The notes below the pieces were generated by a model that worked only from the letters and a program-made list of their open reading frames with translations, did no database searches and was not told where the DNA came from. A stretch of DNA of 64,000 nt. Source: Notamacropus eugenii. Taxonomy: Eukaryota; Chordata; Mammalia; Diprotodontia; Macropodidae. Below are positions 33,835 through 44,765 of the stretch, piece by piece. The stretch covers positions 71,918,704 to 71,982,703 of the forward strand of contig NC_092878.1 of the NCBI RefSeq assembly GCF_028372415.1. Direction: 5' to 3'. The position numbers and the translations under genes are program-made. Within the stretch, counting starts at the first letter, position 1; the number at the start of each line of letters is the position of its first letter.

Positions 33835-34000
33835 ATTCTCTCCCATTTCCTGATGAGGAAACTGAGGCATGGGGGAGCTTAAGAGACAGCCTAAAAAGTT
33901 AACAACGACAAAGCAATGTAGAATGGTAGAGTCAGAAGGGATTTTAGAGGTCAGTTTGGTTTTCTGACTCCTGGTTGTACAGTGACCTTTCCACTGTGAT
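33835..34000 (-). mobile_element. MIR-family SINE, minus orientation
   Basis: Contains 'cctgatgaggaaactgaggc' and later 'gacctttccactgtgatg'. The central part is scrambled or diverged. Confidence 0.5.
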
Positions 34001-34699
34001 GTATTTCTACATATGGAAATATGGAGAAGTTAAATCTAAATAATTTTGATATTTAGCTTTCCAATTTAAATTTTAGCAGTTTTATATTTTATGGCAGACC
34101 ATAATCATTATCCTTATTTAATAAGAGACTACTTGAGAATAGGGCAACTATATCTTTTAAAAATAAAAATATATTTCATTGATATATTTTATTTTTTTAT
34201 CACTTATATTTCCTAGTGCATTGCTTCCTCTTCCCTCTCTGCGAGAGCAATTCTGTGTAATAAAGGAAAAAAGAAAGTTAAGTTTCACTAACCCATCAAA
34301 AAGTTTGTGATTTTTTTGTATATCATATTCCATATCCATAGTACCCTACCTCTATAAAGAAGATGGGAAGCGCCTTCTCCTTTGTTTTCTTTGGGACCAA
34401 AGAACAGCTATATCTTTCTCATTTGAGGATCTTCCACATAGTACAGTGTCTTTATGTATTGGGGATGCTTGATAAATGTTTGTTGAATTGCATTGCATCT
34501 GAAAGCATGAGATTTTCAAAAAAGGTGACCATGTTGTAACATATTTAGTTTGAAAACTGTTATCAAATTCTTCTATCTTCCAAATTACTTTGGATAAATG
34601 GGTTCTACTTTTCTCAATTATTTCTAAACAATTTTACATTTCTGACATTCAGTATTGCGGAAGGTGGGGGAGAGGAGGAGTAGTGAAAAGCGATCTAGA

Positions 34700-34830
34700 G
34701 TAGTAACCTTATTTTATATATGAGAAAACATAGGACCAGAAAAAATGAAATAACTTTCTCAAGATAACATAACAAATAAGCAAAATAATGGGAATAGAAT
34801 TATAGTCTTCTAGTTGCATCTGTTCACCTC
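34700..34830 (-). mobile_element. MIR-family SINE fragment, minus orientation
   Basis: Contains 'tatatatgagaaaacatagg', 'actttctcaagataacataa' and 'tatagtcttctagttgcat'. Confidence 0.4.
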
Positions 34831-34839
34831 ATCCTTCTT

Positions 34840-35165
34840 ACTTCACTCATGTCTCTGCCTTCCCTCTGCTACCTGTCAATATTCCTAGAACCTCCATTTT
34901 GAGGAAGTGCCCAGGGCAGCTACGCCCACTCTTTCACTCTTCTAGCTGTCTTCTGACTGTCAAGATTTCTCCATGATGTCTCCACATGGGAACCTCCCCT
35001 AACCCATCCCCATCCTTGCCTTTTTATTTCTGTTGTGTATGTTGTCTTTGACCATTAGAATATAAGCTCCTTGAGAGCAGGGACTTTGTTTTTGCTTTAT
35101 TTGCATTCCCAGTGCTTAGCACAGTGCTTGACATGTATTAAGTACTCAATAAATTCTCACTGACT
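34840..35165 (+). mobile_element. L2 LINE 3' region
   Basis: Ends with clear L2 words: 'gaatataagctccttgagag', 'tgcattcccagtgcttagca' and 'gtactcaataaattctcact'. The upstream part has the usual C/T-rich L2 composition. Confidence 0.75.
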
Positions 35166-36049
35166 CACTTGACATAACATTTAAGTTATATAATTTAAAA
35201 TTCTTGCCATAAAGCACATTTTTATGATTACACCTATCCATTTGCTGTGCAACAGTTTTATAGCAAAGGGTGTGTATGTGTGTAAGGGGTTGGGGGGGGG
35301 TTTGCAATTAGCTGCTTTCACAGGAAGAAATTACTTTCACAGTTTGACTAAAGAAAGTTAGCACTACAGTGAACAAGTGTGACTGAGGCCAGTCCAGTAT
35401 TTTTAGAGAGGGAGCTTGGCACTTGTCATGTGGGAAGACAGTCCTCTTCCTTCCTGTGAGAGTTTGGATCATTTTCAGGAATTGAGACTGATTTATTGTG
35501 AGTGAATTCATAAAGCATTGCTGCCTGCATGGGGACCTCTTTGAATGAAATGCTCCAAGTTCCTTGAAAATGTGCACTGATGTTTTTTGCCTTGCCATTA
35601 ATGTATTTTATCTTTCAAAGGTAGCTTTGTAAAAACATAGTATATTAGGGACTCTTCCTTTTTAAAAATGATTTTTGGGAAATAAGATAGGGAGAGCTCA
35701 AAGATCATTTTTAACAGATTTTTAAAATCTTGTCATTTTCATTTTTATAGAGAAATAGCCTAAATTTTTACTGCTTGAGCTACATATTCCGGTGCTTGAC
35801 TCTAATTTAATACTGACCAGTCACAGAGGAGAGATGCATTCATTATTGAACATAAGTGTATATTCCACAGTATGCTATATACTTCCCCACATTTTATGCA
35901 TTCCTGGAAGAAAAGAAAAAAGAAAAATCACATAACCAATGAATTTATTATAATTTGCCCATGAACTCTTGTAGATGTTTATATTTTCCTTCTTTTTAAA
36001 TGAGCATATATTTGGGTCTTGGGGAAAATTTAATCTTCAGATGTTTCAA
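35166..36049. other. Unclassified non-coding stretch
   Basis: AT-rich with a G-run near 35,292. The minus-strand frame 35,308-35,598 matches nothing known. Confidence 0.3.
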
Positions 36050-36150
36050 ATCTTTTCACCCACCTACCATTTATTAAACACCAATTGTATACCTTGCCTT
36101 GTGCTTAACTTTTGAGATGAAGAATACATTGAGATACCTACATTATGCGA
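36050..36150 (+). mobile_element. Fragment of the 'cctactatgtgccaggcact' ancient repeat
   Basis: Contains 'ccatttattaaacaccaatt' and 'gtataccttgccttgtgctt' followed by 'gagatgaagaataca'. Confidence 0.4.
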
Positions 36151-36884
36151 TTCATGGTTAGTGTGCAGTCTGCACACATGATCACACTTATATCAAAATG
36201 ATATATGTCCTTTCCAATAGCTCACACTGGTTCTTGGTTGTGGTATGGTATGATGTCAGACACAACTAAAATGGGCATAACAACAACAAAACTGTCCAAA
36301 CATAAGAATCCTCAACTGAACCCCTTTGTAATGGACAATTAAGTAGAGTATAAACGGACCATATTTTTCCTGTGATAAATATATGAGGTTGTCCCAGAAA
36401 GTGGGTTCTCACAGGGTGAGAATTTTATCTAAACACTCACTGGAAAAACATATATTCCATGTCCATACTTTTAGGTAAGGAAAATGTGTGTCTCTATATA
36501 ATAAAACTTCACCTTGACTATAGATCCACATTATTCTTGATTTTAGATTCACTTCTGTGCAATTCCTTCTGTCTTATTTGGTATTTATTTATTCTTGTCT
36601 TCATGCAAAAGATTTAAAGTACCAGTATGGAGGTCATTAATTGCTGAGGCTTCTGAGATGGTAATTACGGTTTTTATTATTTATTATTATTACTATCTGA
36701 CTTGATTATCTTCATTTATTTACTACTCTCTATTGCCACCTAAATTAAGCAATCTTAGTCTTAATTGGTTCACTTCTTTCTAGTATGTTTCAAAGTTCTC
36801 TTGTTTTCAGATTCCTGTTTTGCATATATAAGTCTTTCATAACTTAGTTATGAAGCTACAGATCCAGGATGAGAGGCGTTAAGG

Positions 36885-36918
<34 letters not shown>

Positions 36919-37200
36919 AGTTTTGGGTTTTTTTTTCCCTCCTATTTTGGGTATTTCCTATGGAGCTTTTCATAAGGATATTGGCTGTCACCTACTCTGA
37001 GTGACATTATAAATTCTCTTAAGTATCCCTAAGTTAATACCCACATTTTGGCATTATTTACGGTTTAGGTAAATTTGATGGTGTTTCTAGCTGAATCAAT
37101 GGGGGATCAGAACATTTGGTCCATGTGGTGTGCTTTCTCACTCGTAGATGTTTGTCATGTGAAAGAACCTGGAATTGCTCATTTTACCATATAATACCAT
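36151..37200. other. Unclassified stretch with a GT microsatellite
   Basis: AT-rich with no gene. At 36,372-36,390 the words 'gaggttgtcccagaaagt' resemble a mariner terminal repeat, but no partner end is seen. Confidence 0.3.
36887..36917. repeat. (GT)15 microsatellite
   Basis: Perfect GT dinucleotide tract. Confidence 0.92.
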
Positions 37201-37515
37201 TAAAATAGCCCCAGAATAACTTAAAGTCTGATTTATCTTTGCTATGAAGATTTGGCCTCAGTATATGCCTTTCCTTTCCATGGGCACTACTGTGGCTCTG
37301 GTTCATGCTGTTGCCATAACCTTTTAAATAACCTTGCTTTGAGACTCTAATCCATCTGAACTATCAAAAAATATCAGTTCTGTTATGTTATTCACCAATG
37401 AAACAAAGACCACCAATGACTCCCTTTGCCTATGTAGGCAAATGACCTACATAAAGACCAAAACCTTTAGGGTAACATTCAAGGTACTCCCTGATCTGAT
37501 TCCAATTGAACCCCA
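37200..37515 (+). mobile_element. L2 LINE internal/3' fragment
   Basis: Contains 'tgactccctttgcctatgta', 'ttcaaggtactccctgatct' and 'gattccaattgaacccca', in L2 ORF2/3' order. Confidence 0.55.
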
Positions 37516-37629
37516 CACTGAGGAGGATCATAGATTATGATCTGTAAGAATGTAAAATTACTTTTAATGTCTTCCCAAACCATAAATCACTTTTGCAAAA
37601 TTCTTGATGAATGCTAATCAGTGCTTTGT

Positions 37630-37790
37630 TTTTTTAGATATCTTTAGTGATGAGGAGCTCGCAATCTCACAAAACAGTCAGTTATGTTTATGGTGAGAAA
37701 CAATTGTCAGCAAGTTTCTTATAGTAAAATGAAATCTGTCCTCCCTATAGCTTCAGTCCTCTTCCAAATGGATTTCCTTTAAACGTGGTA
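37630..37790 (+). mobile_element. CR1/L3 LINE fragment
   Basis: Contains 'tttagtgatgaggagctcgc' and 'aagtttcttatagtaaaatg' with 'aaatctgtcctccctatagc', matching the L3/CR1 3' order also seen at 20.6 kb. Confidence 0.5.
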
Positions 37791-37969
37791 AAGATGGTAT
37801 AGTTGTCAAATACTTAATCTATATTATATTTGTCTTTAGTTTTTGATATATTAGCAAGGATTGTATACTAAGACCATACTTTTACTGATTCTGCATTATC
37901 ATGAATAACCAGAGTTGTTATCAGGAGTAGCTAATAGAAGTAGCTTTCTTTTTTCTTCTTATAAAGCCT

Positions 37970-38215
37970 GTAGAGTAATGACTTGCATACTGGAGTTTGT
38001 GTCTGTGAGACTGGGTTTGACTTCTACCTCAGACACAATAGATTTGCCCATTCTGGGTCACTCAGTCTGAGACCCTCAGTTTTCTAATCTGTAAAATGAA
38101 GATAATGCTTATAATACTTACTTTGTAGTATTCTATTGAGCATCAAATGAGATAAAGTATTGAAAACATTTTTTACAAACTTTAAAGCATCCTATAAATG
38201 TCAGTTAATATTGTT
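37970..38215 (+). mobile_element. CORE-SINE/MIR, plus orientation
   Basis: Diverged head, then 'cagttttctaatctgtaaaa', 'tgaagataatgcttataata' and the end 'cctataaatgtcagttaata'. Confidence 0.6.
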
Positions 38216-38689
38216 ATGTTCCACCATAATCTTATTTGAAAAGGGCAAATTCTGTCATTCCGAGAAAATCACAGGTTCTTTGATTACAGTAGTAAAACCT
38301 GCATTCTTTCCAAGCTTTTAGGCACGAGCACATAGAAATAAGAAAGTCCCTAAGAACTTGATTCAATTGAGGTGGAGTCTTATAGCCTAAACTCGATGGT
38401 TAAAATTAGTCATATCATATTTTTTTATCGAACAAGACACATAATTTTGCTAACCTTGCAACTCCAACACGCTGTGCTCTTTACACTGTTATTTATTTTG
38501 AGTTTTTTGTTTTTCAGATTTTCCCAGAGGATCAACCTAGTCAAGGATATTTATGCTGATATTTGTCATTTTTTAAAATTGATAACATAAAGTTGGTTTC
38601 TTTTGTAATCTTGTGTATTTTATTTTATAAATTTAAAAACATTCTGAAGTGTTCCTGGTCTGATTTGCACACAAAACAAGTGTAAACTC

Positions 38690-38822
38690 TCTTGATTTGT
38701 ATTTTACACTCCATGAGGATAAAGATTTTGTTTTATATGAAATTTGTATCTTTCCTAGTACCTACCACTGTGATCTGCTATGGAAGCACCAAATAAACAT
38801 TAGTTGAATTATATTGAATTCA
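38690..38822 (+). mobile_element. L2 LINE 3' terminus
   Basis: Contains 'acactccatgaggataaaga', 'ttcctagtacctaccactgt' and the closing 'caaataaacattagttgaat'. Confidence 0.6.
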
Positions 38823-39339
38823 TTAGTCCTTACCTTCAGAGATTTATAATGTATCAGATTTTTCCTTCTTTTTTTAATCTTGTGGAAGACTAAATCTTAT
38901 AAATAATAATTATTAATCTCTTTCATTTAGGGCACTCATTGTTAGAAGTAACCTTAATGTTATCTACATTAACTTCTCTCCTAATTGACAGACCTGTATT
39001 TTCAATTTCTTGTTACACGTAAGATTGCAGATCTAGAGTTGGAAGAGTCCTCTGAAGACACATATCAACAAAGATGTCTCCTTGGCACCTCAGATTTACC
39101 ATGTCCAAAATCAGTCACTATTTCAAAATAAAACTTAATAACTTTTCCCAGGAAAATTTATTCCTCCCCTGGATTTCCCTTCTTCTATTAATGGCACCAC
39201 CATTTACCAAGATACTCAATTGAGCACTTCCCTCTTTTTTTCTAATCTCTCTATTTTTCTCTCTACGTCTCTATTCCTCCTTTCTTCCTTTGTCTCTCCC
39301 TCTCCCCTACTCTTGCCCTCCCTCCATCTCTTCCTCTCC

Positions 39340-39470
39340 CCAGCTTAAGAACCTGTCAGTAGTTTCCTATTGCCTGCCACATAAAGTCTAAACTTCTCAG
39401 ATGGGAATTTAAAGATCTAGCTACATTTTCATGTTATCATTATTGTCTTTCTTTACCCTATGTTATCATA
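39340..39470 (+). mobile_element. L2 LINE fragment
   Basis: Contains 'cagtagtttcctattgcctg' and 'ccacataaagtctaaacttc', the L2 order also seen at 37.4 kb. It is interrupted to the right by another repeat. Confidence 0.5.
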
Positions 39471-39489
39471 GCCCTCTGTCAAACAACTA

Positions 39490-39660
39490 ACCAATGCTTA
39501 TTTATATAATGCCTACTATACTATACTATACTGTATACTATGTGCTGATGATAAAGAGGTAAAACAAACAGTCCTTTCCCTCAAGAAGCTTACAATTTAT
39601 CAGATTAATATTGCATATACACAAGTATATGCAAAATATGTACAATAAATAGAAGGTAGT
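39490..39660 (+). mobile_element. 'cctactatgtgccaggcact' ancient repeat with a (ACTAT)n expansion
   Basis: Begins 'accaatgcttatttatataa', passes through 'ctatactatactatactgta', then 'ccctcaagaagcttacaatt'. The pentanucleotide expansion sits in place of the usual 'ctatgtgccaggc' words. Confidence 0.5.
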
Positions 39661-39807
39661 TTTGGAGGCAGGAAAGTACTAATAGTTATAGGAACCAAAG
39701 GTTCTCCTCCCCCCCAGACAGTGTATGTTGTTTGAGGACCCAGCCTAAACACATTTGGAGGGATTCAACAAAGTTGTAATGACTAATGAGGTTAGCCAAT
39801 GGGAGAC

Positions 39808-40008
39808 AAGGCACTGTAATAGAGTGGAAAGAGAGCACCCTTTCTGGAGCCAGAGGCTTGGGTTTAAGTGCCACCTCTGCCATATATAGCCTCTGACCTT
39901 GGTCAGGTCACTTGTCCTTCCTGGGCTTCAGACTTCCTCAATTTTAAAATGAGGAGGTTGGATTAGCTGATCTGTGAGGTGACTTTAAGCCCTAGAACTG
40001 TGATTTGT
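39808..40008 (+). mobile_element. MIR/CORE-SINE with the 'ggttggactagatga' tail
   Basis: Contains 'gcactgtaatagagtggaaa', 'ggtcaggtcacttgtccttc' and 'tgaggaggttggattagctg', ending 'agccctagaactgtgat'. Confidence 0.7.
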
Positions 40009-40159
40009 TTTTTGGTGGTTTTTTTTTTTGGCCACAGAAATTCTTGAAGACTGTTGTTACTAAGGCTTGGAAGGAATTAAGGACTTCCCATAGTAAATGG
40101 AATAGATAACATCAATCTTTTAGAGTTACTTTTTATTTCTCATCTGCCTTTATTTTCAA

Positions 40160-40307
40160 GTTTGTTCCCTAATTGATACCTGCTCTTTCTTATCAGATTA
40201 TCAGCTTTGTGAAGGCAGGGCCCAGGGTTTATTTTGTTTATACTTATTTCTCTTTCACTGCCTTATAGATTGTAGATGTTTAATAAATGTTTGCTAAACT
40301 GAATTCA
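40160..40307 (+). mobile_element. L2 LINE 3' terminus
   Basis: Contains 'tgtgaaggcagggcccaggg' and 'gatgtttaataaatgtttgc'. Confidence 0.65.
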
Positions 40308-40359
40308 TTTGAAACTCACTGTCATAGCTTAGGGATTGCATAAACAAAGCCCTGTGGGA

Positions 40360-40500
40360 CTGGAGAAAGAGCACCCATTCTGGAATGAGAGAACTTGGGT
40401 TCACATACTGCCTCTCCTTATCCTAACTGCCTGGGTGACTTCTGCCAGTCCGTTTAACCTTTCTGGGCCCAGGGTTCCTTCAAATGTAAAATGAGGACTC
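40360..40500 (+). mobile_element. MIR-family SINE
   Basis: Contains 'gagaaagagcacccattctg', 'gaacttgggttcacatactg' and 'tcaaatgtaaaatgaggact'. Confidence 0.65.
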
Positions 40501-40514
40501 CACATAGTATCCCT

Positions 40515-40680
40515 GGAATAAACCTTAGAAATTATCTAGTCTAGTCTTCTTATTTTACAAATGAGGAAAACTGAAGCCCAGAGATTTAGAGTGTGTGACT
40601 TGTCCAGCATTGCACAGTTAGTAATTGACAGAACCAAAACTAGGAAGTAGGCCCTTTCAGTCCAAGTCGAAGTCTATGTT
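40515..40680 (-). mobile_element. MIR-family SINE, minus orientation
   Basis: Contains 'ttattttacaaatgaggaaa', 'ctgaagcccagagatttaga' and 'cagcattgcacagttagtaa'. It lies tail to tail with the plus-strand MIR to its left. Confidence 0.65.
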
Positions 40681-40764
40681 AAAAAAAATACTGTATTTTT
40701 TTCAGTTTAAAAAGTAATAAGAAAAAACTTCCTTCAAAAAGTTCTTTCCTTTATCTTCATAGTA

Positions 40765-40945
40765 CTTAGAATTAGAAGGAAATCCAGAAATTATCTGTTC
40801 TAATTTTCTCATTTTACGTATGGGTAAATCGAAGTCTAGAGAATAAATGGCTTTTCTGTAATTACACAGCAAGTTAGACAAGGCTAGAAGTTTCCTAGTT
40901 TTGGTTCATTGTATGCTCTATCCACTGCAACTCACTGCCTCCTCT
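40765..40945 (-). mobile_element. MIR-family SINE, minus orientation
   Basis: Contains 'cattttacgtatgggtaaat', 'gtaattacacagcaagttag' and 'ctatccactgcaactcactg'. Confidence 0.65.
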
Positions 40946-42530
40946 CATTTTTTAGTTATTACTTTCTTGAGAAAAGCCTAGCAGATCCGTAGATAAATAT
41001 AACCATGACTCAATATGGCATCTTTGGATTTGTAGTAGAGGAGGAAAGAGATGATCCATAGTAGGTAATTTATAAATGTTTGTTGATTGATTGGGGCCAA
41101 TAGATGTTTAAGCTTCTTTCTAGGAATTTGAGTCTCCTGCCTCAATATAGGGATAGTGCATCTGTTTTTAGCTCTGGTTACTGTTTCAGCTCCCCTATTC
41201 TCATGTCTCATGTCAAAAAGGTCAAGTCCAAGGGTTTAGCTCAGGTAATTAACTGAGCCATAAGTATTCAAGAATTTTAACATCAAGGTGTGGGATTAAC
41301 TCAGTGATAACCCCAGGATGAGGCAGGCCTAACAATACTTCCTGAAAAATCTAACAATGGGTACAATGTGGGAAAGTTTATAAAACCCCACTGAGTACAG
41401 TAACATCCAAGTGGGGGAATGTTCTAAATGTTTTCGATTTTGTGGATTTCTCCCACATAGATTTTTAAGAATTAGGATACTGTCCCACGACAGCCTTAGG
41501 GGAAAAATATTAAAAGCCAAAAATAAATCAGATAGATAAATGAATTAATTGTAGCCATCATTGTAGAAGTGAAGACATGAGAAATATTTCTTTTGGCAGG
41601 AATGTCCCCCACTACTCTGTGCTCCCTATGGCTCTGTCCCTTATGCATAACCAAAGGTCATCCAAAGTTGCCAAAAATGTTTTTCGTATCGTATTACCCT
41701 TCAAGCCACAAAAGTATGTTCTTGGCACATACTGATTTCTGTGACTTGTCGAGAACTAAGCCTTAGTCTCTATTTCATCTTAAAGCAAATCTCAGAATCA
41801 GAAAGGGAGAAGAGAAATTCACAAAGAGCAAAAGTTGTTAAGAGTAAACAAAACTACAGATTCAAGTTTCATTTTATTATTATTGTTTTCTTTAGGCATA
41901 AATATGATTCCTTTCTTTGTCCAATTAGGGAATGGGTTATTGGGAAAAAAGTGTAAGAATTTCTTTCAGTGAGGTTGTTAAAATCAGAAGAGATTATCAT
42001 CTTGTAAAATGGTTTAAGGGAGTCTTGCCAAAAGCGTGGGGATAATGTAGCTGACTTTTCCAAATCCGTTCTAGGTCTATAATTCTTGATTTCAAAAGCC
42101 GGTTTACCAAACAATTAACTGATTGCCTCATAGATGCAAACCTTCATGAAGGAGGGAGTCTATAAGAAGTATAACAATGAATAAGGGGTTCTGCCTTTTC
42201 CAATAAGAGCTGATCAGTCAATGGGGTCAACCAAAAGATATTTATTGAGGTCACATAAGATTACAACACAGTTTCACTCCTGAGAACTTGTCACTGAGGG
42301 TCCAAAGGTAGTGTTAATGAAGGCCCATATGGTAATCAGATTCATATAATTTTAATGGAAGTCGAGATACCCTGTTGGAAGCCTTTCAGAACATCCAGGA
42401 CATACTTGGCAATCTTAATCATATACACAGGAGATCCACACTGTATAACCTAGGGGATTGATGAGCCTTATATTTCAGTAGAATAAATGAAGACATTTTT
42501 AAAGTATTAAGTATTGTAAAATACCATAAT
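40946..42530. other. Unclassified stretch, partly single-copy in texture
   Basis: No gene. An L2-like end ('aatttataaatgtttgttga') lies near 41,067. The part from 41,680 to 42,115 is repeat-free with a few CpG and could be a weak regulatory island. Confidence 0.28.
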
Positions 42531-42568
42531 GAGATTGCAAGCTTCTTGAGAGCAGGGGCTGCATCTTA
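42531..42568 (+). mobile_element. L2 fragment interrupted by a MIR-type SINE
   Basis: Shows 'gcaagcttcttgagagcagg' and 'ggctgcatctta', the L2 3' words, then breaks off where the SINE begins. Confidence 0.5.
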
Positions 42569-42571
42569 ATT

Positions 42572-42718
42572 TGGAGTGGTGAGGTAGAAAGAGTAGTACA
42601 CCTGAATTTAGAAGACCTGATTTTGATAAAGTACCTCATTTTGTAAATTCAGGGGATTGGACAAGATGACCCTTAAATCTCTTTTCAATCATAAACCTTA
42701 TCATTTAATGATTTCTTC
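42572..42718 (+). mobile_element. MIR/CORE-SINE fragment
   Basis: Contains 'gaggtagaaagagtagtaca', 'tagaagacctgattttgata' and the tail 'ttggacaagatgacccttaa'. Confidence 0.55.
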
Positions 42719-42804
42719 TGTAGCCCTCATAACATGTTATACATGGATTCGTAGTACAAGGTTAATTGATATTTGATGAATTGAACTGAATTGAGACTTG
42801 AGAA

Positions 42805-42925
42805 ATGTGGTTTAGTGGAAAGATCCCTAAATTAAGTGCCAAAACATTGGTTTGAAGGCTAAGTATTGTCACTGGATAGCCATGTAAGTGTAGTCAAGTG
42901 TTTTACCCCTATGAGGTCCCTTACT
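42805..42925 (+). mobile_element. MIR-family SINE fragment
   Basis: Contains 'tgtggtttagtggaaagatc' and 'actggatagccatgtaagtg'; the 3' half is missing or diverged. Confidence 0.5.
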
Positions 42926-43029
42926 CTGTTGGAAACTGAACAAGTCTATTTGTTTCTTCTCCCAAGCACCTCATCTTTTTGACATACCTCATTTGTGGTC
43001 ATTGTCTTAAGTTGTATAGACTTTTGAGA

Positions 43030-43235
43030 CCTTGAGAACACCTTTGACTCGTTCTTCTCCATCCATCCAAGCAGTTTCTGTGTCTTGTCAATATGAACTT
43101 AATAAACCAGTATTATCTTTTCATCCTCCCTGTACAGCTTTGTCCAGGTTTTCAATACCTTTTGAATGGAATGTGCTAATAACCTCCTATCTGGACTCTC
43201 CACAGCTCCCTTTCACCTACTTTAAACCCTCCTGT
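43030..43235 (+). mobile_element. L2 LINE, left part
   Basis: Contains 'taacctcctatctggactct' and 'ccacagctccctttcaccta', words of the L2 3' region. It continues after an insertion as the 43,420 segment, which supplies the following L2 words in order. Confidence 0.6.
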
Positions 43236-43415
43236 AGAGCAGGGGTCTTCTTTAATCTTTTGGTGGTCAGGTAAAACCCGTGCACTCCTTAGAATAATAT
43301 TTTAAATGAATAAAACAAAAACATAGGATTACAAAAGGAAAACAGTTATGTTAATAAAGTTGTCCAACTATATTGAGAAAAAAAAAAGCCAGGGTAAGAG
43401 CATTGCTATAGAGCA
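43236..43415 (-). mobile_element. Old hAT-like MITE inserted in L2
   Basis: Contains 'gcaggggtcttctttaatct', 'agaataatattttaaatgaa' and 'acataggattacaaaaggaa'. This is the reverse orientation of the element at 14.5 kb, and it splits the surrounding L2 copy. Ends are approximate. Confidence 0.55.
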
Positions 43416-43419
43416 TTGC

Positions 43420-43870
43420 CAGATTATTTTTTCTAAAACATGTCTCTGATCATGTCAGTCCACTACTCAAAAACAATCAGATTTGTCACCAGCTCTGCCT
43501 TTTTGTTGTTCGTTAAGTGAAACCTAGATTATTTATCCTGGGGAGTTCCTCCACAGTGTAGCTTCAACCTATCTGTTCAGCTTTCAATGTAACTATTCAC
43601 ATGCTGTTGTAGTAGAGTTGAACTTGGAGTACTCATGTTGTTTCTTCTCTTTCAGAATTCCTCCCTTCTCATCTTTGCTTTTTGAAATCTTAAGTCATTC
43701 TTCAATGCCCAGAATAAACATTCTTTCTTCCGTTAAGACATTTTCTCATTCCCTAAACTGGATAGGATTCCTTTCTCTTCTGAGCTCCTTTTTTCCCTCT
43801 TGTGGTATTTAATATATTTGTATTGCCCTGTATTATCATCTTCTACCTATCAGGCAGTAATTTCTTTGAG
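43420..43870 (+). mobile_element. L2 LINE, right part
   Basis: Contains 'ctctgatcatgtcagtccac', 'tgtagcttcaacctatctgt', 'ttcaatgcccagaataaaca' and 'tttgtattgccctgtattat', in correct L2 order after the MITE. No open frame survives. Confidence 0.7.
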
Positions 43871-44059
43871 TAGTGGTATCAATCTCAAATAGTACCAGAG
43901 CCACTAAACATTAAGTAAGGATCCCTATAATTGCATATAGACTTAGAAAATCACATGTTAATATTAAGTTTTATTATGCTTTTATTTTTTAAATATTTAC
44001 CAGTTACATTTTAATCTGGTTCGAGTGGCCCTGGGCAATGTTGCAGACTATGTGTCTGA

Positions 44060-44175
44060 CATCTCTGCCCTTGAGGACGGGGACTCATGTCTTGATCATT
44101 TTTTATTACCCCATAAAACCTACCTCAGTGCTCTGAGCATAGTAGATCTTGATCTAGATGCTTGTTGAACTAATA
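44060..44175 (+). mobile_element. L2 LINE 3' terminus
   Basis: Contains 'gcccttgaggacggggactc' and 'agatgcttgttgaactaata'. Confidence 0.55.
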
Positions 44176-44269
44176 CACATGGATGACTAGAGTGGATAAT
44201 ATTTAAGACCTCTTCAACTCAGATATTCCATAATTTGTATTGTCTCCATCAATTGTCAGTTAATGATCA

Positions 44270-44765
44270 AAATTTATTAAACCCTCAAGTTTATGTTCTA
44301 ATGGGGAAGAAAAACATGTCAATAATTAGATAAGTAGAAGAAATGTATACCATACATGAAAGGCAATCCCAGAAAAAGAGGGATAAATTGGTGGTGGGAT
44401 TGGTAAAAACCTTCTTTAGAAGGTAGAATTTGAGCTGAATATTGAAGGAAACGAGGGCAACTAGGAGGGGAAATGAAAAAGAGTGGAGAGAAACCTGAGG
44501 CAGGGAAACCAATTAGAAGAGTATAGTCCAGGTAAGAGGTGACAAGGGCCCTTAACTTATGGTTCCATGTGGAACCATGTTATGGAACTTATTCCATAAC
44601 ATATGGTTATGGAAGTGATGGTCCTGACCAGGGAAGATAAAAATGTTTAGATCTGATAATGAATTGGACATAGGGAATGAGTGAGAGTAAAGAGTTGAGG
44701 ATGACACTGAGGTTGCAAGTTTGGGTGACTGAGAGATGGATATTGATGATATTCTCAGGACCTTG
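44270..44765 (+). mobile_element. Long ancient dispersed repeat
   Basis: Contains 'gttctaatggggaagaaaaa', 'ggcagggaaaccaattagaa', 'tagtccaggtaagaggtgac' and 'gaggatgacactgaggttgc', a word order common in an old mammalian repeat that I cannot name with confidence. No open frame. Confidence 0.5.
44559..44600. repeat. Two adjacent small hairpins
   Basis: 'atggttccat' and 'gtggaaccat' form a near-palindrome at 44,559-44,578. 'gttatggaa' and 'ttccataac' form a 9-bp stem with a 4-base loop at 44,579-44,600. Confidence 0.8.

Noticed and set aside
36370..36395. Mariner-like terminal words
   Set aside because: Only one end is visible and no partner end or target TA duplication was found nearby.
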